Source: Arbacia lixula (taxonomy: Eukaryota; Echinodermata; Echinoidea; Arbacioida; Arbaciidae). Taken from it: a stretch of DNA of 64,000 nucleotides. Below are positions 1 through 13,800 of this stretch, piece after piece (positions within the stretch are counted from its first letter, which is position 1; every line of letters starts with the position of its first letter). The stretch is taken from the NCBI GenBank assembly GCA_963669155.1, contig OZ022593.1, positions 12,534,296 through 12,598,295 of the forward strand, read 5' to 3'. Position numbers and translations under genes: made by a program. The notes under the pieces are model-generated. The model was given only the letters and a program-made list of their open reading frames with translations, was not told where the DNA came from and made no database searches.

Positions 1-1870
1 AAAACAACAACAGAATCTCGCGCAATATGCCATGAGTAATAGTAGCAGCGATCACTCGGTTATGTTAAAGTGGATCGCTGCGGAAATTGGCAACACCGAT
101 TGCGTTAGATACGCCACTCCGTAAATTGGCCGCACAAACCGCCCTTCCTCCATGTGTTCCGCCCCGGGGCGATCCCCGCTACCCCGATACCGTGGCCCGG
201 CTACGATGGCGTCACCCTGCCACGTCACGTGAAGAGGGGAAATGCGGGCAGACATCGTATGCGGGGAAGGGGGAGAAAAAAGAAGACTAGAGGGGGTAAT
301 CTGCCCCTCTGCTCTATTCTATGTGTTTATTTTAAAACAAATATATATACACACATAAGAATATATAATTATTTATATGAATATATGAATGAATATTATA
401 TCAGTATATCAAATGTGCGAACATTGCCATATATTTAGATACATAAACATATATGATATGTATCTCTCTCTTCCTCTGTCTCTCTGTCTCTCTCTCTATA
501 TATATATCTTTATGCACACACATTACTATATAACGCAAATCTTGAAATATGATATAATACCCTTCATCTCATTTAAATTATGTAGACACACACACACACA
601 CAAAAACATATACATATATTTATGTTATCTTTATATCATTATACATGTACCATACATGTACCAATAACATAGTGATCTCAGTAGTGTTTCAAATAATGAG
701 ATCAGTAGATAGCCTAGTGCACATTTTATTCATAATTGTTTAAGTTTGTTACCTGGGAACTAAAAAACATGTATCCAATCAAATATATTCTATGTGAATA
801 TATTGTGATATGATATGCACTGGTTGGTTCCATTGTACTATGGCATTACGATGTAATAACTTATATACATGCATATATGAATGAAATAGGGAAAAATCAT
901 ACGTACGATAACTTATGAACACACCTATATAAACATGACAATTAGTGCAGAATTATTCACGTGATGAAGACCTATTGTTCCTGTAAATTTAAAAGCTTAG
1001 TCAAGCGAGGATGCATTGTGAGAGTTTTCTGGTTCCGGTTTGCAAAATATTGCTTACAGTAGAGAGAAACACGCATTTGACTGTTATATTAATGTATTTA
1101 GACATCTGTTGCACTATTGTTTAGTTGATAATACCCTAAACATGATCGAAACTATAAGTATGAAACACATGAAAAAGGTGTTCCCTCCCTCCTTCCCCCC
1201 TCCTCTATGATGCTCCATAAGTCACTCACTTGCACCCCTTTGTCAATCTGTCGCTACAAATATGGATCATAATTTTGTCGAATTCCCCCTACAACGTTTA
1301 CTGCAGGGCAGCGATAGTATCTAACAACTTGACATGTTGTAAAGAAGTATTACTAAGTAAAAAAAAAAAAGATATATATGACGAAGAGGCACAAAGATAA
1401 ACCAATAATAAGTCCTAAGTCAATGCGCTTTGTGCCCTGGGGCTAGGTGAAACAGCGAGACAGAAACTGAAGTCTGTTTCATTTTTAGCTGCCTATTGTG
1501 AAACTGCCCCTTGAGCAACAATTACGCCTCACTGAACATTAAATTAGTTTCAAATGTAAGGTCGGCGTTGAAAGGTGCGAACGAAAAGGGGGCATGGATA
1601 GGGCTGGGTGTGATCTCGCGCGGTGCATGTTCTGAAGGCACGTATAATTCAAACTTCTGACTCAACCATAGGGAGGGGCCGATGAAACGAATAGAATCAC
1701 GCATTTTCAGTGAAAGATGGAAAGGTTTTTTTTTAATATTCTGATTGGTTTAATGTCTCTACCAGGATGTTGCATATTGTGACACACATCCAAGAAACTC
1801 CAATCACAGAATGGTTAAGCTACAAGAAAAGAATGCACTCTCAGATAAATTCAAGCCTCCTTATAATGAC

Positions 1871-1873
<3 letters not shown>

Positions 1874-1956
<83 letters not shown>

Positions 1957-1960
1957 TTCT
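1874..1960. repeat. (CT)n microsatellite
   Basis: About 87 bases of almost pure CT repeat with one CCC interruption, followed by a short (TA)n run. It lies in the Pitx intron and is one of only two long tracts in the window with CT on the + strand. Confidence 0.98.
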
Positions 1961-3380
1961 GTATATATATAAAGACCACCTGTTTGTAACGGTCATTTAA
2001 CAGGAGCTCGCCAGAACCCTGTTTGCTACCCTACGCGTGGTCGCTATAAACATTTTATGAAATTAGGCTAAGAAAGTACGGTACATGCATTTCAATAGGA
2101 GAGGTCCAATTCTAACGATATTCAGCATTTTTCTGCCTTTAACATGCCATCATTTCAATTTGAGCAGGCATTCGCAATATTGCCAAAAGGTATGGTGTAG
2201 ATAATATTTGTGTGACATTGGGAGTGGTTGTATGAAACTTTAAAAAAATGTTTATCTCTAAAGCAGTATTAACATGATTCTTTGAATTATGACGAAGATA
2301 TAGGATGAATACATAATGTGACCATATAAATAGAAAAAGATGTAAGGATGGACAAATATTAAAGAAGAAAAGCGCAATTGATGCAGTATGGCAACTATAT
2401 CAACTTTGAGATATAAAGTGAGCAAATACACAAACTTGATGCTTGCCTCTGTGAAATACATGTAGATCTTTTCTTAATCCCAGATAATGCCATATGTCTT
2501 TGCAAAATTGGAAAATATGTATAGGTTGGCTATATATCTCTAGGAGTAGCAATCAGAAATAAAATCTGTTCAATCAGCGGACAAGAAAATATGTTGTATG
2601 TTGTTTATACATCTCTATAAGCAGGTGCCTCGATGGAATATATTTTGTCTTAAGCCCAGATAAAGAAATTTGATTTTGCAAAATTGAAAAATGAGTGCAT
2701 GTTGTCTATATATATCTTAAAGTAGTAATCATGAGTTGAATCTCTTCAATCAGTGTATAAGGAAATCGAGGAGGAAACGTACTTAAAAGGTAATGTTACA
2801 AACCATTATGTGTTATTAGTGTTAAGCCTTTGTTTTAGCGTTTTAGTACACGTGCGTAAATTGGCTTTCCAATTCCTAATCTTTATATCGTTTTTCAGGA
2901 TTGATGTGGAATCCCTTCCGTATCAGTGGAAATAAAGAATTAATAATGAAATAAAAATGAAGGGGTGTTAAGCCTTGTAATTTGACGGCAAAGGATAAAT
3001 TGACGAACGTGAATTGATAATTCATTTCGAAAGAATGGACTGATTTCAGACGACGTGAAAAATACAAAGCAAAGGGTGGCTGGTTTTTCTTTGTCATTTT
3101 ACCAACCAGTATGATAATACCTAATAGGAGAGAAATTGGAAAAGAGGTATGTAAGAAGTAAGTATGTGGCCTAGTTTCTAAAATATTGAGTCTGTTTTTT
3201 CTTCTTCTGTTGCATCGCTGTAACGACAGCTACGTCTGGATACTTAGACTAAGTACATTCTATCCCATTCTGATGTTTATAGCTAATTATGTACAGAACC
3301 TCCGTTACCCAGTCTAATGTTTATACATGTTTATACTATAGATAATTATGTTCAGTATACATTGTAAAGTCACACGCAAT

Positions 3381-3445
3381 TCGGCCTGCGAGCCGCGAAG
3401 TGTTTCTGTTCTGTACTGTTTTTGTTTCTCTTATCCCAATAAACC

Positions 3446-3535
<90 letters not shown>
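3381..3535 (+). mobile_element. Probable non-LTR retrotransposon 3' end with (TATC)n tail
   Basis: A short complex segment beginning GGCCTGCGAGCCGCGAAG leads through a T-rich stretch to CCCAATAAACC and then directly into about 22 perfect TATC units (3448-3535). A 3' UTR-like end with a polyadenylation-type hexamer passing straight into a short tandem repeat is typical of CR1/L2/RTE-type LINE 3' termini. No coding remnant is visible, so the mobile-element reading is an inference; the microsatellite itself is certain. Confidence 0.4.
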
Positions 3536-4501
3536 CTGCATCAGATGAAATTTTTGAATTGAATTGATTGAATTGAATTGCACATTTGTAGACAGAAAGA
3601 AAAGGGGTGGAGAAATCTGTAACTAGTTGTAACTGTCATGACTATTGGCAATCGAACGTAACCCTATACATGACATTCATCAATAACGGAAATGTCTAGT
3701 GTGGGCACATAGGGGCGGGAGGACATGGGGAAGGTTCGAGCAAGCGATCGAAACTATGTTGCAAGTCCGTCCCACATTATCTCTCGAATGTTCGCGCCCT
3801 TTTCGCCTGCAATTGAGCAGAACACGTACTAATGGAAACCGTACACACTTTCTGGGGTGCGTTTCCGCGCGGTGCGCATGCCCAACACCGCCCTAGGCTG
3901 CATGTTGACAGAGTGTCTCTACGTTTTCTCTTTGAAAACCAATGTTTCTCTGCCTTCTTCTGCCACGAGTAGGAATTGAAAGCGTTTTCGTTCACACACG
4001 CGATGATTTCCATCGAATTACCTCGTTTTCTTTCTTCTCTCTTCGCAGAATTGATCCCTGATTACGATCGGGGAGGGTCAGCGTTAGTTCGATACACTGT
4101 CACGTGCTGGTCAAGCTAAAATGAGACAAATGCATGTCAAGTTTGACCCATACGCCACTTACTCAGCGATATTTCCTTCCTAGCACAATTTGCTGAGACC
4201 GTTCCTATACCATGCACTCTCAGGATATACTTACTTAAATTTAAACATATGGCATGGATAGTTTATTTTTTTTTACAAACGCATAATATTACAGAGAAAG
4301 TGCCATCACATTATGACACACTGCTATGTTCCTCTTTATGTCCAAAAATATTTGCATGATTTGTTGTAAACTTTTAATCAAGAAGGGAATACCCCATGCT
4401 ATAGCCTACCGTGCAACGCCACTGTTTAGCGGATGATGATAATAGTACATTAAAGCTAAGGTAAGAATGTATTGTATAAGCATTACCGCTACTCCCCCAC
4501 G

Positions 4502-4800
<299 letters not shown>

Positions 4801-5191
4801 CTAGTACTGCTTCAACTCTATTACTGACAGCACTACCACCTATCATAATATTACTAAAGGTCTGGAAATCAGTCTCTGAAAGTATGTCAATGGGAATTAC
4901 GAGGTCCTTTCAGAGGAAATCACAGATGGGAAGGAGTTAAGCCTGTGCGAGCCAAAGTCAACGGAAACAAATATTCTTGGATATATTAGGTATTTTTGTT
5001 CAGAAGCCATGAAGTTTATGTGAAAGTACTGGAAGGATGGATATATAAAATTACATTTAAACATGAAAGGGAAGGGGGGGGGGGTGGCGAGAAAGAACAA
5101 TTCGACAAAGAAAAGGAGAAGAAAGAGAGATAATGCTAGAAAAACACACGTACAAATATATACCTATATACTTCTATATATGGATATACTT

Positions 5192-5266
<75 letters not shown>
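5192..5266. repeat. (GA)n microsatellite
   Basis: About 75 bases of GA with one A insertion, flanked by a longer purine-rich stretch (5065-5310). Intronic. Confidence 0.97.
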
Positions 5267-5268
<2 letters not shown>

Positions 5269-5847
5269 AAAAGGGAGCGAGAAGGACATTAAGAGAAAGA
5301 GATCACATAAAAAGAAAATAGTCATGCACTCAACTCCGGTGGAATCTGTCATCGACTTCGAATCTTATCTTTCCTGTCAAAAACTTCCTTTTTAATTTTT
5401 TCTCCATTCCAAGGTCGCAAACAGACAAATGAAAATACCAACTGAATTCTCACGATCTTAAACAATGGACTTAAGCAATACAATAACTTTATTTTTCTTC
5501 CGAATGGGAACTGTGAATATGCTATATGATATCAACTTCCATTTATAAATAAAAGCAGGGTCAACGAACGGTCTTCAAAGATATACCTGCTTTATAAAAT
5601 AGCAAAAATAGCAGAAAACGTACTGTAGCTCCAGTAACAGACTGAAAGAGAAAGGATATTTAAAAAAATATTTCATGAAAGACAAACTTCTCAGATTGCG
5701 CATTTCAGACATAACGAGAATTAGCTTTAGTGCGTATTTATTCTTGTTTCAATTTCTGAATTAAGAGATTCATGGGATTCTTTCGTCCCTAATCCAATGT
5801 TAAGTTATTAATATATACATGTATATCTCAAAAAAATATGGCAACTC

Positions 5848-5918
5848 TCTCTCACACACACACATCCACGTTCACACACACGCACACGCATACACACACA
5901 CATACGCATACACTTAGT
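5848..5918. repeat. Imperfect (CA)n tract
   Basis: A CT-rich lead-in is followed by an interrupted CACACA / CGCATACA run. It is degenerate, so probably an old array. Intronic. Confidence 0.85.
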
Positions 5919-6658
5919 ATATTAAACCTACAAAGTACACGATAACATTGGCGTCACAGTCACATATATAATGTGATCGTGGTGTCATAATGATTGTTAC
6001 AGTGTTCATAAAACAATGTCATGTACTTAATGATGTATCATAGTATTTTTCGAAATTGACAATTACGCAAAAACTTGCTAAATCTGGTATGTAGTAATTT
6101 TAGTACCGAACTAATAGATGTACGTGTTGACATTTTCTGATTCCTCAAATAATGTTGCAAAGTAATACTTATTACGTTGAAGCATATTTGTTTTGGTAAA
6201 AATATAAATAATGTTTTGACCTCATTGTTATTAAGATATTCAAAAAGAACCCTCCACCCACATCCATATGCAGGGTTATAATGAGCAAGCGCCTTTATGT
6301 GTCGCTAACCGGAATCAAGTAAATCGCTTAACAAACATCTCTCTCACCACGAGTATATGTTTTCCCGCTCTCTCGAAATCCTTGAACGCTGTCGTGTCAT
6401 TGTCAGAAAACCGTCTCATCTGAAAACAATCCCAATTTCTCTTCATATTTTTAGCTCTTTTTGGGGGTGGCTATTTTTAGGGAGAAGGAGGGAAAAAGAG
6501 AGAAGATAATGAAGAAGAAGAAGTGTGGAGGATGGGAAACGTGTCGGCACACATGTGTATCTTCTGTATCCGATTTCAAGCAGGCGTAGCTCTCAACGAG
6601 AAACCATTTCCTGTGCGAGGTTAAGGAACGGACCATTGGGGCGGGGGACGGGATCTGG

Positions 6659-6694
6659 GTCGAGGGGGTGGGGGAGGGAAGGGGGGGGGGGGGC
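6659..6694. repeat. G-rich tract with a G13 run
   Basis: Several G-runs separated by short spacers end in an uninterrupted run of 13 G. The arrangement fits the G-quadruplex pattern of four or more G-runs. A similar tract lies at 6857-6898 in the same intron. Confidence 0.9.
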
Positions 6695-6856
6695 GTCAAC
6701 CCTTAGCCACGTCTTCACCTTACTATTCCAATATAAATCCTTTTGCTAATATCCACGTTAGTGTTACAAAGCGACCGTCATTGGTTAGTTTCATAATCAC
6801 TCTTTTTCTCTCTCCCCCAATAATGTGATTCGATAATTATGGGATTTTGGGTTCAG

Positions 6857-6898
6857 GGAGGGAGGGCTAGGAAGGGATGGGGGGGGGGGGGGCGGGGG
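6857..6898. repeat. G-rich tract with a G14 run
   Basis: Repeated GGG groups followed by a run of about 14 G, then GGCGGGGG. This is the second quadruplex-compatible tract within 250 bases in the Pitx intron. Confidence 0.9.
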
Positions 6899-7360
6899 CT
6901 GCCTCTACCCTAAGGTAACGTGTACCTGTACTAACATTATATTAACTCTGTTGCTGATGCGCTATCATTTACATAGGCGGCGATTGTGTTAGTGTTGACG
7001 ACTACGTACTTCTACCAATTTTGTGTATACGCTTCAACTAATTTTACAAACGTTTTTAGGCGTGCGTTGATGGTTACAGATTCCAATCTAACTCTTTTTC
7101 TTAATATGTTGCTTGATATTTTGAGTGAAATAAACTTAACTGTTCATTTCATCCGATCAGTACGCACTAAGTTAATAAAAAAGAGAATATAAACGGGTTG
7201 AGGGATGACAAAAGATGAGGTTGAGTAATATTTAACTGTCGTAACAAAAGTCATGATATCTCTCCAAACCATATTTTTCCAATTAGCTTTTTGAACTTCT
7301 GCAATATCTGATCGCATCAATCATATCAATAGGTGTTACCATGTGATCGGCACACTCACG

Positions 7361-7447
7361 CTTGAGAGAGAGAGCGAGGAAAGCGAAAGGGGAAGAAGAG
7401 AAAGCAAGAGAGAGAGAGAGAGAGGGAGAGAGAGAGAGAGAGAGAGG
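7361..7447. repeat. (GA)n-rich tract
   Basis: An interrupted GA repeat, purine on the + strand, bordering the G+C-rich complex segment at 7460-7850. Confidence 0.93.
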
Positions 7448-8299
7448 GTCATTAGCTATGGTATGGATATCCATACCTCCGCCATATTACTAAACGCGGC
7501 TGACAGAGTCTATTACAAAACATAGCGTTTTGGTGGTTTAGTAATGACCATATGGATTAACGAATTATCTTCCCGGCCAGCGAAAACATAACGATGGCGC
7601 TGAATACATCGATGACTCTGCGGAACACTCGTCCGGAGTCCTGGGTCCGCTTATTGCCCAAACTACCCCGATTGGTGAACGATTACACCCCGGGACGCTA
7701 CGCCTACATACATGTACGCCCAATATTGCTGCCGAGGAGAGAGCCAATTACTTCTCCAATACCGCGTCTTCCCATATTTTGTAAGCCCAAACACCGTAAA
7801 TATATATCTGGCGCCCCCAACACTTATGTACTTACGGAGCTGAGGAGTGGGGCAGGAAAGAGAGGTTCAAATTTCCGAAAACATTTAGCGAGGTTCATGT
7901 CATATTTCTCGAGATATTGCACGATGACATTTGCCAAGTGTATATAATGACCTGGTGATTTAGTATGCTATATGTCATGTTCTGTCGTCAGTTTACATGC
8001 TTTCTGAAATATGGCTCTCCTATGTTTTCGTGAAAAAGTTTTTTTTGTTAGCCGCACCGAACTCAGATCATTTCTCCGCTGTTTCTTTCGCTACAAGGTC
8101 TCCCTCTTTCTCTAATCATCATTCACTCTTCCTCTCTCCTTATCTCCCTTTCTGTTGCTTTTTATCTGCTTCTACTTCTTCTTCTTCTATCTCTCCTACT
8201 TCGTCTCTCTCTCCCTCTCTCCCTGCGCCCTTCTCTCTCCCATTACGCATACACTCTCTCCCTCTCTACTCCCCTATTTCTCCTAATTGAGTTGTCAAA

Positions 8300-8740
8300 A
8301 TTAGGTTCGGGCATTTTGTAGCGCTAATCCGAGCTTGATTGATCGCTCTATATTTCTGCGTGCTGCTCTGCCCAATGTACCCGGGCAAATTTTTATTGCT
8401 GTGATATTTGATGAATGGTAGATGGATTTACATGGCAATAATATCAAGACGCGCGGGATATGACAAAAATTGGTCTCGCGTTAGGACAGCAGAACCGGTC
8501 GTCTGCAAGGGACCGATAGCGGTTATGGCAGTCGCGATCATTTGTCATTGTCCCATGCTTTACCTACGTGTCTATAGCCCATGAATATTTGCAAATGTTT
8601 AGCTTGTACGGATTACACGGCTGACTTGCTCACAATACCGTGCTTTTATGGCTGTATTTGGTTCACATTTGGGCTATTTTGTGTCATCCTGTCGTTGATT
8701 TTGGAATGCAAAAATTAGCTGATTAATTGACACTTATATC
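8300..8740. promoter_or_regulatory. Complex-sequence intronic island, candidate cis-regulatory module
   Basis: This 440-base stretch is free of simple repeats and richer in CpG than its surroundings. It contains a TAATCC site (8325-8330, the K50 homeodomain consensus), a nearby TTGATTGAT (Pbx/Meis-like) and ATATTTGCAAATG (octamer/Fox-like) about 260 bases later. Motifs of this length occur by chance, so the call rests mainly on the island standing out from a repeat-rich intron about 1 kb upstream of the last exon. Confidence 0.22.
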
Positions 8741-9399
8741 TTTTAAGAAACAATTACAACTCACATACCCTTTTCTACCGTGTCTGTGTCTGCGAATTGT
8801 AGTGATATATAACAATGACAAAAAACATGTCGCCTAACGTAAATATCCTACTCACTTGCTCTACTCACATGGGCGATAAAGAAGCCATGCACAGTGTCCT
8901 GTAAATCTATCTGTCTGACGTAAATAATGAATACAGCTAACAGTTTTTCCTACTCCATCTTCATCACGTACACGGGTACAGGTTCGTCAACCTTGGCAAA
9001 TAAGATAATGTCTGGTCTTTGCAGTGATGTTGTCTGATTATGATTGCTGGGTGATGTGTGTACCCGCGTCTTTCGGTCGTGTTCCAGCGTATTTATTTTA
9101 ATAGAGGGATGTTGTAGTCGCGCATTTTCACGAGAGTGCGGTATTCGAATAATTGTATATTCCACATGTTCCATGGGTATATGGCTACTCATAAATTCAA
9201 CAAACCAGGAAATGTATCACATAATATATTTCCGTGTATATATAGCAAAAAGGATTTAATTCCTGCTTCATTAGTATGATAATGGAAGCCAGTCAAGTTT
9301 CAAATACGCCATACTACTAATTTTATAACTACATAATTGTTCTTTTGTTTCTTGCCCAATGTTTAACTATAAACAAATGGTCCCCAAATGAAATGAAGT

Positions 9400-9400
<1 letters not shown>

Positions 9401-9473
<73 letters not shown>
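9401..9473. repeat. (AC)n microsatellite close to the Pitx last exon
   Basis: About 73 bases of AC with four ACAT interruptions, ending 187 bases before the exon. A tract this close to an acceptor is likely to be polymorphic in length. Confidence 0.98.
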
Positions 9474-9631
9474 AGTACACATGTATAAATTAATGTACTA
9501 TACATTAATTTATATTTGTTTTCTGTAGCTATGTCATTATGCATTATCTCAGATATCCATGGAGATAACCAACGTACGTGCATGTTAAAAAACGTGGTAC
9601 CGTGTTTATGGATTTACATGAACAAGGGTTT

Positions 9632-9660
9632 CATGTCTCCTTCTTTTCTTGTCTTTGCAG
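9632..9660 (+). other. 3' splice acceptor of the last Pitx intron
   Basis: A polypyrimidine stretch (CTCCTTCTTTTCTTGTCTTT) runs into GCAG, and the next base starts homeodomain codon 47 in the correct frame. The reading frame stays open a few codons upstream of the AG, but those codons do not match a homeodomain, so the exon start is set at 9661. Confidence 0.93.
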
Positions 9661-10209
9661 ATTTGGTTCAAGAACCGACGTGCTAAATGGAGGAAAAGAG
9701 AGCGGAATCAGATGAACGAACTGAAGAACGGTCTAGGCGCGGGCTTCAACGGCCTCATGCAGCCGTTCGATGACGGCCTCTACTCGGGCTACTCCTACAA
9801 CAACTGGGCAGCAGCGAAAACCGCCAACCCACTTGGCTCCAAGAGCTTCGCCTGGTCACTAAACACGGTCAATCCTCTCTCGATGACCAGCCAACCAATG
9901 TGCTTCAACGCGCCACCGACGACGCTTAGTTCGACGTTTTCCGCTGCTACGCCGGTCAACGGCGTCGGCCAGCAACTGAACTCTCTCAACAACGCCGCCG
10001 CAGCCGCTGCCGGCGCGCCCGGCTACCCGTACGCCTCGGCGCCCGGCGCTCCGGCCTACGTGTACAGAGAGCCGTGCTCCAATAGCATCGCGTCTCTGCG
10101 GCTGAAGGCGAAGCAGCACTGTGAAAACATGTCTGGGGTGAGCTACCCAGTACCGCAGAGCTCCTCGCTCTCCGCGTGTCAATACTCGGGTCTAAATGGA
10201 ACGATGTAG
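9661..10209 (+). CDS. Pitx: Pitx homeobox transcription factor, terminal coding exon (partial gene)
   Basis: This exon encodes the last 182 residues of a Pitx protein, a nuclear DNA-binding transcription factor. It begins in phase 0 at homeodomain codon 47, directly after a strong AG acceptor; paired-class homeobox genes commonly carry an intron at codons 46/47. Exon residues 1-14 are the end of recognition helix 3 ([14 protein letters not shown]). The lysine four residues in is homeodomain position 50, which in Bicoid/Pitx/Otx/Goosecoid proteins selects TAATCC sites. Residues 29-50 ([20 protein letters not shown]) match the conserved Pitx block, 112-117 are a six-alanine run, 142-153 are the OAR motif [12 protein letters not shown], and the tail contains SACQY as in vertebrate Pitx1-3. 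The stop is TAG at 10207. The upstream exons are not in the window. In sea urchins Pitx2 acts downstream of Nodal in left-right asymmetry (established knowledge). The exon is G+C-rich against its A+T-rich surroundings. Assignment to Pitx is near certain; orthology to a species gene is not tested. Confidence 0.96.
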   Translation: MWFKNRRAKWRKRERNQMNELKNGLGAGFNGLMQPFDDGLYSGYSYNNWAAAKTANPLGSKSFAWSLNTVNPLSMTSQPMCFNAPPTTLSSTFSAATPVNGVGQQLNSLNNAAAAAAGAPGYPYASAPGAPAYVYREPCSNSIASLRLKAKQHCENMSGVSYPVPQSSSLSACQYSGLNGTM

Positions 10210-10835
10210 GCACCGCACCAACGCCACCGTCAACCATGTCAATCCCAAGTAGCGTCGGCCCACTTTTCTTTATTCTTCGTGTGGAATAGATGCCGACACC
10301 ATCATACGCGGACAACCTGTACGTAGAGTTCTCTTAAGTCTTGACTATAACACTAATCCGACAGACTCTCAGTAAGCCTCTCAGTACCATGGCTGCATGG
10401 AAGGTGTAATAAGTCAATGGACTTCTCCTGGCTTGGTATTGAGAGAGTTAAAGCCCACAGGAAGATTATTCAATGAAAGGTGTTGTTTTGTCTCCCGGCA
10501 TGACTAGTGCTTGCATCAACTTCGGCTTTAATAGCCTGCTGTTTGCTGAAACGTGACGAGCCGACACGTGTAACACACATATTGCATTGTTCATGTTAAC
10601 ACGGGTCTTCTAATAATTAGAGACTACACTATATAGAATAGAAGTCACCAAATAACTGGTGGGTTGCCCATAGGTAGCTCCACATTTACCATGTTAAAAG
10701 TATGCAATGAGGGCACACGTATAAGACATGCGTTACCGAACTCGTTAGTGTACGATGGATTTTATTCAACAATGCAATCATAAGGTATTAGCGTGTTACT
10801 GGATTTAAAATAAAATTGCACAATTGTTTCTCCTA
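10210..10835 (+). other. Pitx: Probable Pitx 3' UTR with poly(A) signal at 10809-10814
   Basis: This interval follows the TAG stop. The first canonical AATAAA after the stop is at 10809-10814, and a T/GT-rich stretch (TTGTTTCTCC, then TTTGTTGTTATATAG) lies 20-70 bases further on, as expected for a cleavage region. That gives a UTR of roughly 610-630 bases. The exact cleavage site is not visible and a longer UTR is possible. Confidence 0.55.
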
Positions 10836-13800
10836 TATTCCTTTTAGATTTCAAATTTGATTGTTTTACTTTGTTGTTATATAGCCATCAACAAAGCGAT
10901 CGATTCGTTTTACACTGAGAGTTGTGCGTGACCTCTGAAATCAGTGCCAATGATTGTATGTTCAAGTTTTTATCGGAGCGCAGTATCTTTCTTACCATTG
11001 TTCATGAGTGAAGTTAAAGCGTGTAGAGTGAAGTGGTGGGATTAGAAGATTTCCCATATGCACTTCTTTCAAGGAGTTCCATCCTCAATATCGATGAAAT
11101 ATTGCTACTTTCTAACCAATTCCAACCTAACTATTTCACGAAACAATTAGTATCTAATTCATCAAATGGGACTGGAGATTTAAAATTATTCTACGGTAAA
11201 TATAAATGTAGAACCCTGTAAAGAACGAGGTAGAGAAAGTATACACCTTAAAATCTACGAACTCTATGAATTCTTCTCAAGGATACAACTGAGAAATAGT
11301 TTATAATGACGAAACTTGCAAAATGATTAGTGTTAGAATTGAGAAACAAATGGGCACAGAATTGATATTACCTGCTGTAAAGAGTAACAAGATACATGAA
11401 TATTAATGAATTATATCTTGAAAGGATTCTTACAAAATACATACCAGTAGGGGTGGGGCGGGTTAGAGGGTGGGCCGGGGAAGAGGTTGGACAGTGACGC
11501 AGAAACCACTGATGAGCCGGAGGGGGGGGGGGGGGGACATCGGTCACGATGACACGGAACAGTAGTTATGCTACTCGGTTATGACAGCACCGAAGGAGAA
11601 GGACTATGTTCTCAGAATATGATGCCAGAACCATGCGAACGCTGAAAGAGCTTTGGGAAAAGAAAATAATATAAGTTTGACAAACAAACAATACTTACGA
11701 GGGAAAAGATAATGATATCAAAACGTGTGTTCATGAAGACGTTGAACATTTTGAAGACAACGACAATCAAGTTGAATCCTACAAAGACAAATAACCGATT
11801 CAACAGGTCACGTTAAGCACAAATAACTGTACTTATAAACGCTAGTGTTTTGTTGTAGTTTCGAAACTATTTCAGGGAGAAAAAAATACTGATTTTATTT
11901 TACCTACAGGCATTATGGGGGAAATGTAACTTTTATATCGATATTTGTTTTATTCATATGAGATGAAATATGTAATTAAGTTTTTGACTTTCGATGACAT
12001 CTCAATGACCATGTCGAGTATGGTATTGAGAATGATGTACTACAAAAAAAAAAATGGTTGATGGATGTGTAGATGTATGTGGAACAAATCCGAATGTCTT
12101 TTGAACATTTCAGTGACAATGTTATTGAACAGGAGAAAAGCAATGTCCGATACAAAAACGAAAAGTATTAGATGTATGCCGTTCTGTTCCATCTGATGTC
12201 CAATGTTCTGAGTTTTCTTTTTAGATGTGGAATCCATAATGATGTATATGAAATTACAAGGAATAATGGAATATTATGGTATTTTTCACACTAATAGTTA
12301 TCATTATAATACAAATTTTGCAGCCCCTCTTCGTAAAGAACAATAACTCTGTGAGTGTGCTCCATCGTACATAAAAATCAGTGACATCTGCAACGATATT
12401 CTCTTATAACATCTTACAGGCGAGTGACACTTTTTATCATAATTAACTAAATTTGAAAAACACAGATTAGCAGAAGGTTGAAAAAAAAAAAGACACAAGG
12501 AATTTGTGATTTGTTTTAAATCATGATTACTAACCCGGCGTTAAGACTATTGATAATCTGTTTTACCCAAATATTCTGTTTTTATTCAGATCAACTTAAT
12601 TCTGATACTTTTTTCCCCGGAATATTTCTTTTTTTTTTTTACGAAACTGTACAGCAATCTATATATTTCGCACTTACCATGTGATAAATGTGCCTCCGAA
12701 GGTTCTGTATCTCTGTATTTGTATTTTGATGACTACGTACTGTGTGTTAAACGAATGAGAATCATTTGTATGTGCTCTGTTGAAATTTATTGTCAATTTC
12801 AGACGGGTAGAATGATACGTCGAACAAGCAAGTGGAACACTAGACAAGAATCTTGGTGCCCATATAGACAAATCAAGAAGCATAATTATACATTTACTGA
12901 TAATTTCTGTTATGTTTGGATTACTAGGATTGTACATTATATTCATGTTATTCATTTTAAGATAGTTTCGCAATGTGATTCACACGAACACACACCACTT
13001 CACACACTGCCAACGCATCACACAACTTATCACTTGTACTGAAATATAGATACATTGGTTACCATTGGTCTACTCAAAATTAAGTAATCCTTCTAATAAA
13101 AATTTTATATCGTCCTGTAAAAAATGACCTTGATATTATTTGCACCGACATGTCAATAACGAGGTCACAGAGAAACCTTTAAAAATTTCAGGGAATATCA
13201 CAAAATGACACAGATTTTCAGATGATAATCTCTTCCCCATATTAATCAGAGTATATGTACACCTAAAGATGCATGAAGAAATGTTGTAAAAATAATTTGT
13301 CAGTAAATTACTATGTGGGCGACAGACGACATGCCGTATGTATAGAGTTTTCAAATTAAAAAAACGTATTATCGTGGTTTCACAGAGAGGTGAAATTGAT
13401 TTCATGTATCATGCCGGAGGTATGATGTGTACACGGTGCATAAAAGGCAGAAGGGAATATTAAATTCAATATAGTATCCATATGCTAAATTAATGTAATT
13501 TCTTCTCTACTAGACTGCATATTTCCAAATAGGAATGGTGTGTACTACAGGTGCAAAAAAATGCCACCACCGTGCATAATGAGTTAGATGAATGAAGATT
13601 GCACAGGGAGGAACAATTAACTAGAGTGGTAGATTTGAAAAGTTGCTTAAGAGATTAAGGTGCACTGTTTCGAGCCCGAGTGACAGAAGCATTCTAAAAC
13701 ATAAACCGCACATAATTATTAGTATTCAATTCGATTTCACTCTGCCCTTTCCCGGGATACTAGCTAACTGATAAAATCAGCAGATATGTGTACAATTTTT

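Noticed and set aside
3448-3535. Regular short repeats that might suggest a CRISPR-like array
   Set aside because: Perfect 4-bp units without spacers; a microsatellite in an animal genome.
9795-10315. Three - strand open frames opposite the Pitx exon
   Set aside because: They are shadows created by the G+C-rich codon use of the real + strand exon; their translations match nothing.
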